Below, piece after piece: positions 24,243 to 33,103 of a stretch of DNA of 64,000 bases (position 1 is the first letter of the stretch; each line of letters starts with the position of its first letter). The position numbers were made by a program, and so were the translations under genes. The notes below the pieces were generated by a model. The model had not been told where the DNA came from. It made no database searches and saw only the letters and a list, made by a program, of their open reading frames with translations. Source of the stretch: Desulfosudis oleivorans (GTDB taxonomy: Bacteria > Desulfobacterota > Desulfobacteria > Desulfobacterales > SURF-7); NCBI GenBank assembly GCA_020723325.1, contig DYJD01000012.1, positions 1-64,000 of the forward strand. Reading direction: 5' to 3'.

Positions 24243-24962
24243 TCAGTTTGCTTTAATTGCGCCGAAAGCAGCAAAGCAAGAATTCTTGTGCAAAAGCTCA
24301 ATATCACTAAAACCAACCCTACGTAAGAGGTCCAATTGAAATGTAACTGGCCTTGGAGAATCTTCTTTATCGATATAGCCAAAGACTTTATCTCTATAGG
24401 ATTCCCCACCAATCGAACATAAATATTCACCATATCGGTTCCACATCAGCGAATGAACAGCGGCTGTTTCATGCGAAACTAAATCTGTTATCCATGCGCT
24501 GCCGCCAGGGGCCGTTAGACGATAGATTTTGCGAAAAGTTGATGTCCAATCCTGGTCATCTCGCAAATGGTGCAAAACAGCTGCCGCCAAAATTACATCA
24601 TACTTTTGTTCGGGCAAATCAACAGAACGAAAATCTCCATGAAATATTCTGATGTTGCCAGAATTCACTTCAGAGATTCGCTCTTGAGCTCTTTTCAGCA
24701 TTGGCAAGCTTAGATCAACAAGATCACAGTCAAATATTGAAACATAACTTGATAATTTAATTGTATTGTTTCCTGCACCGCAGCCAATATCCAGAACGCT
24801 CTGTATCTTTTTGGTTGATCTGTAGGCCGCCTGCGCTATCAGCTCCATTGCCAACGGTGCATCAATCGTTGCAGTTTGTCCAGTTTCGACATTTGAAAAC
24901 CGTTCAACGTCCTTATCAAATCTTTGCCTTATTTCATCTATGGATGATTTGTTCTCTATCAT
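24243..24962 (-). CDS. class I SAM-dependent methyltransferase
   Basis: A 239-residue methyltransferase. The SAM-binding loop is VLDIGCGAGNNTI (about 57), followed by an acidic residue in VDLSLPML and the DVILAAAVLHHLRDD motif IV. The substrate is unknown; the layout resembles small-molecule methyltransferases of the UbiE/Tam type. It starts just downstream of the truncated tolB gene on the same strand and may be read through from it. Its position at the edge of a methylation-rich island is suggestive but not decisive. Confidence 0.8.
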   Translation of the reverse strand: MIENKSSIDEIRQRFDKDVERFSNVETGQTATIDAPLAMELIAQAAYRSTKKIQSVLDIGCGAGNNTIKLSSYVSIFDCDLVDLSLPMLKRAQERISEVNSGNIRIFHGDFRSVDLPEQKYDVILAAAVLHHLRDDQDWTSTFRKIYRLTAPGGSAWITDLVSHETAAVHSLMWNRYGEYLCSIGGESYRDKVFGYIDKEDSPRPVTFQLDLLRRVGFSDIELLHKNSCFAAFGAIKAN

Positions 24963-25009
24963 TCTTTCAATTTTTCAGTATTTAAGGCTAACATATATTG
25001 TTAAGCCAA

Positions 25010-25681
25010 TTACTTACCATCCGCGGACAAGGCCGGAGACAAAGTTCTTTTTCGGTTGCTGGTTAGTTGTTTGGGATCATACCCGTCGAAATCACAGATA
25101 TATGCTTCTTTCGTGCCGGTCCCGGTGGAGATAAAAACAATCTTGCTGTCAAAAAGTCCTTCTAGACCTGTTAGTAATTTTATGACTTCACTACAAAAGT
25201 TGCGGATAACACAGCGCTGGTTGGACGCATCGATTTTATATGATTTTTCCAGCAGGAGCGTCGATTTACAGGTATCAAAAAGACGCAATTCCAGCCAGGT
25301 GTCTCCTCCGGTTTGGATCAATCCGCCGGCGATGAGCAATTCGGTACCGATACTTGTCCAATTTTTGAAATTGATTTTCTCGATGGAAACGCCCTTTTCC
25401 TGGGGATTTTTCAAAAAAGCGCCATGCTCAATCATCTTAAAATAGCACGTGAAATCCAGAGTCTCCTCGATCAGTTTGGTTCCTTCGCGGGCCATGGTAT
25501 CTCCGCTTTCCGCTTTGATTGAATTCTGAAAGCGCGGTACGGCCAAGGGAATTTTCTTTAAATTTGCGCCCCGGATTACCAGATAGGTATAATCGGCCAG
25601 ACTTTCGCCCGGCGCCAACAGCCCCCAGATAAAAAGCAATAGACTAACCGCAAAAACGTTTTTAATTACTTCCTTAACCAT
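25010..25681 (-). CDS. tolB: TolB-like protein truncated in the beta-propeller
   Basis: A 223-residue protein with a signal peptide (cleavage near SLADYTY) and the TolB N-terminal domain, including the GTELLIAGGLIQTGGDTWLE region. The sequence enters the first propeller repeat (KIVFISTGTGTKEAYICDFD then LSPALSADGK) and stops where full TolB runs on for about 200 more residues. A full TolB works in the Tol-Pal envelope system. This copy is either a decayed gene or a periplasmic TolB-N-only protein. A second, complete tolB would be expected elsewhere. Confidence 0.7.
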   Translation of the reverse strand: MVKEVIKNVFAVSLLLFIWGLLAPGESLADYTYLVIRGANLKKIPLAVPRFQNSIKAESGDTMAREGTKLIEETLDFTCYFKMIEHGAFLKNPQEKGVSIEKINFKNWTSIGTELLIAGGLIQTGGDTWLELRLFDTCKSTLLLEKSYKIDASNQRCVIRNFCSEVIKLLTGLEGLFDSKIVFISTGTGTKEAYICDFDGYDPKQLTSNRKRTLSPALSADGK

Positions 25682-25715
25682 TTTTTAAGCCATGCTGTCC
25701 ATCAACAATATGTCA

Positions 25716-26144
25716 TTATCTTAAATAAAACGGATTAATGATTGTGAGCGATTTTATCTTTTGCTTATGTTGAAAATCCTCAGAGAAAAGGATATTGCAA
25801 TCCGCTTGCAAGGCTGCAGCGATGATGAGCGTATCATAAAAAGGAAGTTTCCATCTTGCCATGATATCCATGGCACTATGATAAAGGCCGACACCGGCAT
25901 ATATCTCACATAAAGGCCCCAGCACCATATCAAAATATCTTTTGCAATCTTCAATGGAGAGAGGAACGACAAATTTTTTTGTAGCCACATTAATGAATTC
26001 TTGAACAACCTGATAACTGATACAGGCATTGCGATCCATCAACGCTTTTCGCACAATGCTGTTGGATAATCTCTGCTTATCCGGCTCATCCGGATGAAAT
26101 GTATAAACCAAAATATTCGTATCAATGAAAAATTTATCTTTCAT
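25716..26144 (-). CDS. vapC: PIN-domain toxin (VapC-like ribonuclease)
   Basis: A 142-residue PIN domain. FFIDTNILVYTF supplies the first acidic residue, QVVQEFINVATKK a conserved Glu, and LPFYDTLIIAAALQADC the later Asp, with an acidic residue in FSEDFQH. VapC toxins are magnesium-dependent RNases cutting tRNA or rRNA. The gene overlaps the antitoxin by 11 bases, the usual coupled arrangement. Confidence 0.85.
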   Translation of the reverse strand: MKDKFFIDTNILVYTFHPDEPDKQRLSNSIVRKALMDRNACISYQVVQEFINVATKKFVVPLSIEDCKRYFDMVLGPLCEIYAGVGLYHSAMDIMARWKLPFYDTLIIAAALQADCNILFSEDFQHKQKIKSLTIINPFYLR

Positions 26145-26355
26145 TTCGCTCGTCCCGCGAGAAGGTCTTGCCAGCTCTTGAATATTGCAAAGAATTAATT
26201 AGAATATCATAGGACTTATCATCGATACCCGCATTGGTATACCTTCTAAGCCACTCGCGGAAGGCTAAATTCAAGCTGGTATTTTCTTTTTCGGCTCGTT
26301 TTCGTGCTTTTCGAATCAATTCTTCGTCGGCACTCAGGGTAATATTTTTTAGCAT
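26134..26355 (-). CDS. vapB: VapB-like antitoxin
   Basis: A 73-residue protein opening with LKNITLSADEELIRKARK, a ribbon-helix-helix pattern, and a basic/acidic C-terminal tail that would wrap the toxin. AGGAGG-like sequence lies before the ATG. It precedes and overlaps vapC. VapB proteins neutralise the toxin and repress their own promoter. Confidence 0.8.
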   Translation of the reverse strand: MLKNITLSADEELIRKARKRAEKENTSLNLAFREWLRRYTNAGIDDKSYDILINSLQYSRAGKTFSRDERNER

Positions 26356-26411
26356 AGCCCCCTCCTGGCAACATTAACAAAGTGCACACTGCCATAGTGT
26401 AAACTCTATAA

Positions 26412-26558
26412 AACTTTTTACTCAAGATTGTCAAGGGGAAAAAGCCCAGTGCCGTAGGACAGTTTCGCAGCCGTATCAACAGATTAGGCGGCAGCACCAA
26501 CCACTTTATCCTGAAGAAAATGGGCCTGCAACTGCACGACATGCTCGACCTGTTCTAA
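26412..26558 (+). pseudogene. 3' fragment of an unidentified coding sequence
   Basis: An open frame without a start codon ends at TAA 26556-26558. It encodes about 48 residues including FRSRINRLGGSTNHFILKK and a hydrophobic/acidic tail HDMLDLF. The composition is protein-like and its strand opposes both neighbours. It looks like the C-terminal remnant of a gene, perhaps from a mobile element, otherwise lost. The identity is unknown. Confidence 0.35.
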
Positions 26559-26611
26559 AAGAATGAAATAAGGCCTTGATCATAGTTTCGGCAGCACATT
26601 CCGCGCCACGT

Positions 26612-28318
26612 TTACATGCGATTCCCCTGCAGTAGATAGGCCCGCAGGTTGACTTTCTTGTTTTTGATGCCGAGCTTTTTACGGATATTGTCCCGGTGAA
26701 ACTCCACGGTTCGGGGCGAGACCCCTAAAAAATCCGCAATCTCCTTGGAGACTTTATTCTGGCGGATAAGGTTGATGACCTGAATTTCCGTTGTAGTCAG
26801 TTTATGGATACCACCGGAAAGAAGCTGGATGAATGGGGCGCAGATCTCCAGAAAGTTCTGCTCCAGAATCTCCAGATAGATTTGCTGATGCTGGTTCAAC
26901 TGGGACTTTTTCAGCAGTTCGAGATGGGGCCAAAGCACTTCCTTGATACTGAAGACCACTCGCTCCTCCAGTTCCCGTTTGTCGTTTTCGCGCTTCTTCA
27001 GCAGCACCTCAAGGGCCGTGTTAATGTCCTGCAGCTCCCGGGTGCGTTCTCTGACCTTCTCTTCCAGAGCCCCATGCATCTTCTTCAAATTGGTCTCCGC
27101 GTTCTTTTTCACCGTGATATCCAACAGGGTTTCAATGGCGCCGGTGATGCGATTGTCGGAATCCCGCAAAAAGGCCGAGGTCAGATACAGCCATTTCCCT
27201 TTTTCACCCAGACCAGAAAAAAAAGCTTCCATTTCATACGCATCCTTGATCACTTCAGATCGGCGGCACTCGGTGGCGTAAAAAGCCGAAATCTCCTCCA
27301 GGGGGGCACCGTCGATCAGAAAGTCGGACAGAATGGGCTGTTTCAGGTATCGGGCCGCGATTTGCTTGTCCTTGCCGATGATATCCCCGGCCCGAACGCC
27401 GGTGAGATCTTCGCAAGCCTTGTTCCAGTGGGTGATGCAATGGGCTTTGTTGAGCACGATTGTTGGTATGGGCGAACCTTCGATGATGGCTTTGAGTTGT
27501 TGTTCATAAAGCTTTTCGGCGGTCACATCCCGGGCGTAGCTGCGGAACCCGATTTTTCGGCCTTCCTCGTTGCGCTTTAAATTGGAGCGCACTTCGTAGT
27601 AGTGGATCAGCCCGTCTTTCATCCGACCCCGGATCAGCAAACCGCTTGCCGGCCGGCCGGTTTTCAGAATCCCGGTGTAAAAGGCAACCACCTGGTCCCA
27701 ATCTTCCGGCAAGACATATTCCCGGAAATTCATTCCCATCAATTCAGTCCGGGTGAATCCGGAATGCCGCACCATGGCTTCATTGAAAAAGATGAGATTC
27801 CCCGCCACGTCCTGCTCAAAGAAAAACTCCTCGATATTCTCAACCAGCAAGCGGTATTTGCGCTCGCTTTCCGCCAACTCCTCCCGCATACGCTTGCGGT
27901 CGGAAATATCAAAGGCGTACAAGACCCGGATGACCCCGCCGTCAGCGGTTTTAATCTCGGCCGCGGCGACTTCCACGGTTCTCGGCCCTCCATCCCCCCT
28001 TAAAAAATCAAGCTCGAATTTGGTATCCCCCCTGCCCGGCTTGCGGCATAGACGTTTCCAGTCACCAAGCACAGCCCGACTGCTCTCTGATAAATGCTCC
28101 CGCAAGTCCCGTCCAAGGATATCGGCCATGGCGCATCCCACAATCCGGGCCATGGCCTGGTTGGCATACAAGCAGCGAAAGCCCTTGTCCATAACCGCGA
28201 TTCCGGAATTTCCATGCTCGATGAGCAGGCTGGAAATAGGCGCCCATGGGTCTGTGGGTTTTCCCGCCGAATCCATCATCCGTCCGATATCCTTTGTGAT
28301 ATTAATCCACGGCATCAC
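26612..28318 (-). CDS. multi-PAS LuxR-type transcriptional regulator
   Basis: A 568-residue protein with three PAS domains (about residues 30-140, 150-270, 275-395), the first two followed by PAC-like segments (LYAFDISDRKR, RSYARDVTAEK). A coiled coil follows (about 405-450), then a region like the dimerising linker of PAS-HTH proteins, and a C-terminal GerE/LuxR HTH (LTTTEIQVINLIRQNKVSKE then VSPRTVEFHRDNIRKKLG). No kinase or transmembrane segment is present, so it should be a cytoplasmic one-component sensor. It is divergent from the acyl-CoA dehydrogenase at 28635 and may regulate it. Confidence 0.88.
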   Translation of the reverse strand: MMPWINITKDIGRMMDSAGKPTDPWAPISSLLIEHGNSGIAVMDKGFRCLYANQAMARIVGCAMADILGRDLREHLSESSRAVLGDWKRLCRKPGRGDTKFELDFLRGDGGPRTVEVAAAEIKTADGGVIRVLYAFDISDRKRMREELAESERKYRLLVENIEEFFFEQDVAGNLIFFNEAMVRHSGFTRTELMGMNFREYVLPEDWDQVVAFYTGILKTGRPASGLLIRGRMKDGLIHYYEVRSNLKRNEEGRKIGFRSYARDVTAEKLYEQQLKAIIEGSPIPTIVLNKAHCITHWNKACEDLTGVRAGDIIGKDKQIAARYLKQPILSDFLIDGAPLEEISAFYATECRRSEVIKDAYEMEAFFSGLGEKGKWLYLTSAFLRDSDNRITGAIETLLDITVKKNAETNLKKMHGALEEKVRERTRELQDINTALEVLLKKRENDKRELEERVVFSIKEVLWPHLELLKKSQLNQHQQIYLEILEQNFLEICAPFIQLLSGGIHKLTTTEIQVINLIRQNKVSKEIADFLGVSPRTVEFHRDNIRKKLGIKNKKVNLRAYLLQGNRM

Positions 28319-28634
28319 TATCAGCTCCCTGATTTTTCATTGCAGTCGCTCCGGAAATTGCCGCGGCCCGATTCAAATTTTTTAATGCGTATACGGGATT
28401 CTTTGACCGTATTTTGACAAGGTCTTTGTGGATGGCCCGCATGGCATTTTCATATAGAAAATCCAAGTTTTTTAATGTTCCAAAACGAATATAACCTGCA
28501 AGCGCTGTTGCTATTATCAGGTAAAACCTCGTATTTTGGCAAGTGAAAAACGGGGATTGTCATCCCCAGGGCTGTCCAAGTAAATATATTTTTTTGCTGT
28601 GACTTAAAATATTATCATTTTGGAGGAAACCCGC
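28319..28634. other. divergent promoter region
   Basis: A 316-bp gap between the PAS-LuxR gene (minus) and the acyl-CoA dehydrogenase (plus). A GGGGA-TTGTCA-TCCCC hairpin occurs near 28550. No confident sigma70 or sigma54 promoter could be assigned. Regulator binding sites are expected here. Confidence 0.3.
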
Positions 28635-30329
28635 ATGTTGCTCAATCCCAAAAAACTGGACAAAACCTATCCGGACCAAGAAACCCGGGACATCATGAAA
28701 AAGACCATCGACTTTTTCGAAAACATGGGCCTGGCCAAGTGCAAGGAGGATTATTTTTCAGCCCGCTGGTACACCGAGTTCATCGATTTCATGAAAAAGG
28801 AACAAATCATGGCCAAACTCCTGACCCCCACCGGCTACGGCGAAAACGCCCGCTGGGACACCGCTCGGGTCGTGGAGTTCGCTGAGATTCTGGGATTTTA
28901 CGGCCTTACGTATTGGTATTGCTTTCAAGTATCGGCCCTGGGCCTGGGCCCCATCTGGATCGGCAAGAATGAGGCGGTGAAGCAAAAGGCCGCCCGGCTC
29001 CTGAAGGAAGGCGCCATTTTCGGCTTCGGCCTTTCGGAAAAAGAACACGGCGCCGACATCTATTCCACCGACATGATGCTCCATCCCCAACCCGACGGCA
29101 CTTACAAGGCCAAGGGCGACAAATACTATATCGGCAACGGCAACGAAGCCGCCCTGGTTTCCACCTTCGGCAAAATCGCCGGCACCGATGATTATGTATT
29201 CTTCGTGGTGGACTCCAAACACGAAAAATATGAATGCACCAAAAACATCATTTTCAATCAGGATTATGTGGCCGAGTATGTGCTTCATGACTATCCCATC
29301 ACCGCAGCCGATATCACGGACAAGGGCCGGGAAGCCTGGGACGCATCTCTGAACACCATCAACATCATGAAATTCAATCTGGGCTGGGCTTCCATCGGCA
29401 TCTGCGAGCATGCTTTTTACGAGGCCATGGACCATGCCGCAGGCCGCAATCTGTTCGGCAAATACGTCACGGATTTCACCCATATCCGCCAGCTTTTTGT
29501 GGATGCCTACTGCCGTCTTTACGCCATGAAGGCCTTTGCCTTGCGGGCCACGGACTATATGCGCTCGGCTTCGGAAAATGACCGCCGCTACCTGCTTTAC
29601 AACCCCATGGTGAAAATGAAGGTCACCACCCAGGGTGAAGAAGTCATCAACCAGCTCTGGGACATCATCGCCGCCAAAGGTTTTGAAAAGGACACCTATT
29701 TTTCCAATGCGGCCATCGATATCCGGGCCCTGCCCAAGCTGGAAGGCACTGTGCATGTGAACATGGCCCTCATCATCAAATTCATGCCCAATTACTTCTT
29801 CAATCCCGGCCGGTTTCCGGAAATTCCCAAACGGGATGACGCCCGCAACGATGATTTCCTCTTTTGCCAGGGCCCCACCAAAGGCCTGGGCAAGACGCGC
29901 TTCCACGACTACAATATCGCCTATGGGAAATACGATCTGCCCAATATCAAAATATTCCGGGAGCAGATCGAGGTTTTCAAGGAGTTCATGATGGTTTCCA
30001 TGGAATCCATGAACGCCCAGTCCGAGGATATTGATTTTCTCCTTAATGTAGGCGAGTTGTTCACTCTGGTGGCCTACGGCCAGCTCATTCTGGAAAACAA
30101 GGAGATTTACAGCATCGAAGATGATCTCATCGAGCAGATCTTCGACTTCATGATCCGGGATTTTTCCAAGTTCTCCCTGCAAATCTACAGTAAAAAAATC
30201 GCCACCCCCAAACAGCAGGAAATCTGTTTAAAAATGCTCCGCAGGCCGGTGGTGGACGAGGCCCGCTACGACCGGGTATGGAAAAACCATGTCTATGCCA
30301 TGAAGGGGGCCTATACCATGAACCCCTGA
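28635..30329 (+). CDS. acyl-CoA dehydrogenase family protein
   Basis: A 564-residue protein longer than classical acyl-CoA dehydrogenases (about 380-400). FGFGLSEKEHGADIYSTDM in the central beta domain matches the FAD-proximal acyl-CoA dehydrogenase motif, and KYYIGNGNEAA resembles the following strand. An additional C-terminal domain of about 150 residues is present. It belongs to a deep anaerobic branch, with the substrate not deducible. The ATG at 28635 has GGAGG upstream. A terminator follows at 30373. It may feed electrons to the AOR/HdrA operon downstream. Confidence 0.8.
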   Translation: MLLNPKKLDKTYPDQETRDIMKKTIDFFENMGLAKCKEDYFSARWYTEFIDFMKKEQIMAKLLTPTGYGENARWDTARVVEFAEILGFYGLTYWYCFQVSALGLGPIWIGKNEAVKQKAARLLKEGAIFGFGLSEKEHGADIYSTDMMLHPQPDGTYKAKGDKYYIGNGNEAALVSTFGKIAGTDDYVFFVVDSKHEKYECTKNIIFNQDYVAEYVLHDYPITAADITDKGREAWDASLNTINIMKFNLGWASIGICEHAFYEAMDHAAGRNLFGKYVTDFTHIRQLFVDAYCRLYAMKAFALRATDYMRSASENDRRYLLYNPMVKMKVTTQGEEVINQLWDIIAAKGFEKDTYFSNAAIDIRALPKLEGTVHVNMALIIKFMPNYFFNPGRFPEIPKRDDARNDDFLFCQGPTKGLGKTRFHDYNIAYGKYDLPNIKIFREQIEVFKEFMMVSMESMNAQSEDIDFLLNVGELFTLVAYGQLILENKEIYSIEDDLIEQIFDFMIRDFSKFSLQIYSKKIATPKQQEICLKMLRRPVVDEARYDRVWKNHVYAMKGAYTMNP

Positions 30330-30372
30330 TGGGCATTGTTTCCAGTCATTAACCTCAGCCCCATTTCAACAG

Positions 30373-30402
30373 AGGGAATACGAGCGTCTGCCCGTATTCC
30401 CT
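30373..30402 (+). terminator. hairpin after the acyl-CoA dehydrogenase gene
   Basis: AGGGAATACG (73-82 of the 30300 block) pairs perfectly with CGTATTCCCT (93-102) around a 10-base loop. The T-run after it is short. Confidence 0.6.
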
Positions 30403-30483
30403 TTGTGCAAATTCTGATCATGCACCGCTGTACCTGGCATGGTGGCCTTGGAGCATAAATCTTAAGTTTTCCACCGTTGACCC

Positions 30484-30536
30484 CCAGAGCCAACGCCATG
30501 ACCTCGCCGTAGGGGCGGTGCGCGAAGCGCCTTTAC
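30484..30536. repeat. dispersed palindromic repeat, copy 1
   Basis: The block containing GTAGGGGCGGTGCGCGAAGC, preceded by CCAACGCCATGACC, matches the reverse complement of 42871-42925 over about 55 bases with roughly 80% identity. The centre is a GC-rich palindrome, REP-like. It lies between the acyl-CoA dehydrogenase and the AOR gene. Confidence 0.6.
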
Positions 30537-30681
30537 TCATCTGCAGGACGCCCCGTTCCGCCCCGTTGACGAATTCCTACAACGATTAGCGCCATACCAG
30601 AAAAAATTAATGCAATTTAAGCCGATATTAAGCAGAGCCACTTAAGAGGAGACAAATGAATTTCAAACAAGGAGAATTGCG

Positions 30682-32664
30682 ATGGTTTATGGTTGGATGG
30701 GAAGTCTCCTGGAAGTGGATCTTTCTTCTGGGGAGAAAAAAAAGCGGGCTGTTGCCACTGATTTTTATGAAACTTATTTGGGCGGTAAAGGCATGAACGC
30801 CCGCATTTACTATGACCGCATTCATCCGGAGGTCGAGCCTTTATCACCGGACAATCTCCTCATCATCAGCACCGGGGTGTTGACCGGCACCATGGTCCCC
30901 AGTGCCAATCGGGCTATCTTTTCCTTCAAATCCCCCCAGAACCGGCTGCACATGCATTCTGCCATGGGCGGATTCTGGCCGGTGGAATTGAAGCAAACCG
31001 GTCATGACAGCCTGATCATCAAAGGTCAAGCCGCGAAACCGGTATACCTTTGGATTCATGATGATATCATCGAGCTGCGGGATGCCGCCCATCTATGGGG
31101 CAAAGGAACTTATGAAACCACCCAAATGATCCGCAAGGAACTCAACAACGACAAGCTTCAGGTGGCCTGTATCGGTCCGGCCGGCGAAAATCTATGTTAC
31201 GCCGCCAGCATTGAAAGCAGTGTGGGGGCCAGCGCCAGCCGCGGCGGTGCTGGAGCCGTAATGGGCGCCAAATTTTTAAAGGCGATTGCGGTATATGGAA
31301 CCCGCGACATACGCCTGGCCAGACCCCATGCGCTTTTTGAAAAGTGCGAACAGATTCTTGCGGGATCCGGGCCGTTTCAACGCGACATGGAGAATTTTTC
31401 CTATACCATGGCGGTCTTGAACACATTGGGCACCGGTATGTTCGGCAACCTGAATGAAACCTATCCGGATTTATCGCCGGAATCTTTGTTCAAGCAGGAT
31501 TTGGATGGGATTGTGCTGGGCTTCCACGAGTGGCTCAAAAAGGCGGAAGGCTCGGCCGCCTGCAGCAATTGCGGCGTGAAATGCCGAACAGCCCTGCCCC
31601 TGCCCGGCGGTGGCTATGCTTACCTGAAATGTCATTTGTGGAATGCGTTCATGGTCGGCGCCAAGATTGTCGATTACAGCTTTGTCCTGGAATGTTGCCG
31701 CCTGAGTCAGGACAATGGCTTGGACATCAATGCCGTTTCACGCTGTATCGCCTTTGCCATCGACCTTTACCAGCAGGGCATTATTACCAAACAAGATACC
31801 GGCGGCATGGATTTGCGCTGGAACGACAAGGAAGTGGTGTATAGCCTGATCCATGATATCAGTCTTCGTCGTGGATTCGGCCGGATGTTGGCCGAAGGTG
31901 TGCACGCCGCTGCAAGCTACATCTGCAGGGGGGCCGAAAACCATGCCCACCATATTAAAAAATTGGAATATGTTCCTTCCGCGGCTTTGCTTTATCTGCC
32001 CTATTTGGGGCTGACGCAAGCCATCAGCGACAAGGTGGATATCAGTCGCAATGTGAGCGGCCCATCGATAGCCTGGGCCGGCTTGACCACCGAACAAAGA
32101 CAGGCATTGGTTGATTCGCCGGCCTGGATTTATCCCAAAGACTATGAGCGCTATTTTTTGCAAAACTTCAGTTTGGACGGCAGCGATCATGAGTCTGGAT
32201 GCCGCTTCGCGGCTTATGATGATGAAACCTATTCCATTGTGGATTCCATTGGATTATGCGCCTACTGGACGGTTTTTCTCATGAACGCCCCCATCAACAG
32301 CCGGGCCTTGATGGCCGAGCTGGTGTCCCATACCACCGGATTGGATATCAGCGAAGATGATCTGACCCTGGTCGGTAGAAGAGCACTGAACCTTGTCCGC
32401 GCCATCAATGTGCGTAGCGGACTGCAGCGCAAGGACGATTCCCTGTCGAAAATCATCCACAAAACACCCCCCTCCCCATTTTTAAAACCGCTGGATCCGG
32501 TGGTTTTTGATAAATGGCTGGACCGCTATTATGAACTCAAGGGCTGGAACCAGGAGGGGATTCCCACTTCCCAAACCTTGCAAGCACTTGGCCTGGAAGA
32601 GGTTTTTCCTGCTCTGAAAAAAATGGAGGGCGCCCATGCGCATCATACGAACCATAAAAATTGA
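30682..32664 (+). CDS. tungsten aldehyde:ferredoxin oxidoreductase-like protein (BamB-like)
   Basis: A 660-residue AOR-family protein. The N-terminal domain opens with WMGSLLEVDLSSG and YLGGKGMNARIYYD. The 4Fe-4S ligands are in ACSNCGVKC (about 294-301) with a later Cys in DSIGLC (about 526), matching the AOR cofactor motif. The family includes aldehyde oxidoreductases and BamB, the catalytic subunit of class II benzoyl-CoA reductase. The gene order AOR-ferredoxin-HdrA favours a BamB/C/E-like or electron-bifurcating complex over a simple aldehyde oxidase; the substrate is undetermined. CAAGGAG precedes the ATG, and it overlaps the ferredoxin gene by 29 bases. Confidence 0.85.
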   Translation: MVYGWMGSLLEVDLSSGEKKKRAVATDFYETYLGGKGMNARIYYDRIHPEVEPLSPDNLLIISTGVLTGTMVPSANRAIFSFKSPQNRLHMHSAMGGFWPVELKQTGHDSLIIKGQAAKPVYLWIHDDIIELRDAAHLWGKGTYETTQMIRKELNNDKLQVACIGPAGENLCYAASIESSVGASASRGGAGAVMGAKFLKAIAVYGTRDIRLARPHALFEKCEQILAGSGPFQRDMENFSYTMAVLNTLGTGMFGNLNETYPDLSPESLFKQDLDGIVLGFHEWLKKAEGSAACSNCGVKCRTALPLPGGGYAYLKCHLWNAFMVGAKIVDYSFVLECCRLSQDNGLDINAVSRCIAFAIDLYQQGIITKQDTGGMDLRWNDKEVVYSLIHDISLRRGFGRMLAEGVHAAASYICRGAENHAHHIKKLEYVPSAALLYLPYLGLTQAISDKVDISRNVSGPSIAWAGLTTEQRQALVDSPAWIYPKDYERYFLQNFSLDGSDHESGCRFAAYDDETYSIVDSIGLCAYWTVFLMNAPINSRALMAELVSHTTGLDISEDDLTLVGRRALNLVRAINVRSGLQRKDDSLSKIIHKTPPSPFLKPLDPVVFDKWLDRYYELKGWNQEGIPTSQTLQALGLEEVFPALKKMEGAHAHHTNHKN

Positions 32665-33103
32665 CACGGATAAATGCACCGGCTGCCGCGCCTGCGAGCT
32701 TGCCTGCGCCGGTTTTCATGCCGAGCCCAAATACAGCACGATCAATCCAAAGCGCTCCCGCATCCGCGTCCAGCGGGATGAGCAAAACAAGTTGTTCGTT
32801 CCGGTCAAAGCCGGCCCCTATACCGAAGCGGAATGCAGCGGCCGGAATATCCTGGTCATCAAGGGCAAGGAATACGGGGAATGCTCCTTCTGTCGCAGCG
32901 CCTGTCCGGCCCGGGACCTGTTCAAAGAACCGGACTCGGGCCTGCCTCTAAAATGCGATATGTGCGGTGAACCGGCACCTGAAGAACCCTTGTGCGTCAA
33001 ATGGTGTCTGCCGGGCGCCTTGACCTTTCATAAAAGGGTCGAAGAAAATGGGCCGGTGCTTCCGGCGGAAGCGGAATATGCGGATGAAGTGGAAGAACTT
33101 TAA
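32636..33103 (+). CDS. 4Fe-4S ferredoxin subunit (AOR/BamC-like)
   Basis: A 155-residue polyferredoxin. [11 protein letters not shown], a second set in [12 protein letters not shown], and CDMCGEP with LCVKWC provide ligands for several 4Fe-4S clusters, in the pattern of DMSO reductase-B/AorA-like subunits. It should shuttle electrons between the AOR-like protein upstream and the HdrA-like protein downstream. It overlaps the AOR gene by 29 bases and the next gene by one base (TAATG), so all three are translationally coupled. It is soluble, with no export signal. Confidence 0.85.
   Translation: MRIIRTIKIDTDKCTGCRACELACAGFHAEPKYSTINPKRSRIRVQRDEQNKLFVPVKAGPYTEAECSGRNILVIKGKEYGECSFCRSACPARDLFKEPDSGLPLKCDMCGEPAPEEPLCVKWCLPGALTFHKRVEENGPVLPAEAEYADEVEEL

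Noticed and set aside
28758-30182. A 474-codon minus-strand open frame opposite the acyl-CoA dehydrogenase
   Set aside because: It is a shadow of the well-supported plus-strand gene, with no recognisable domain and Gly/His/Val-rich composition typical of antisense frames.
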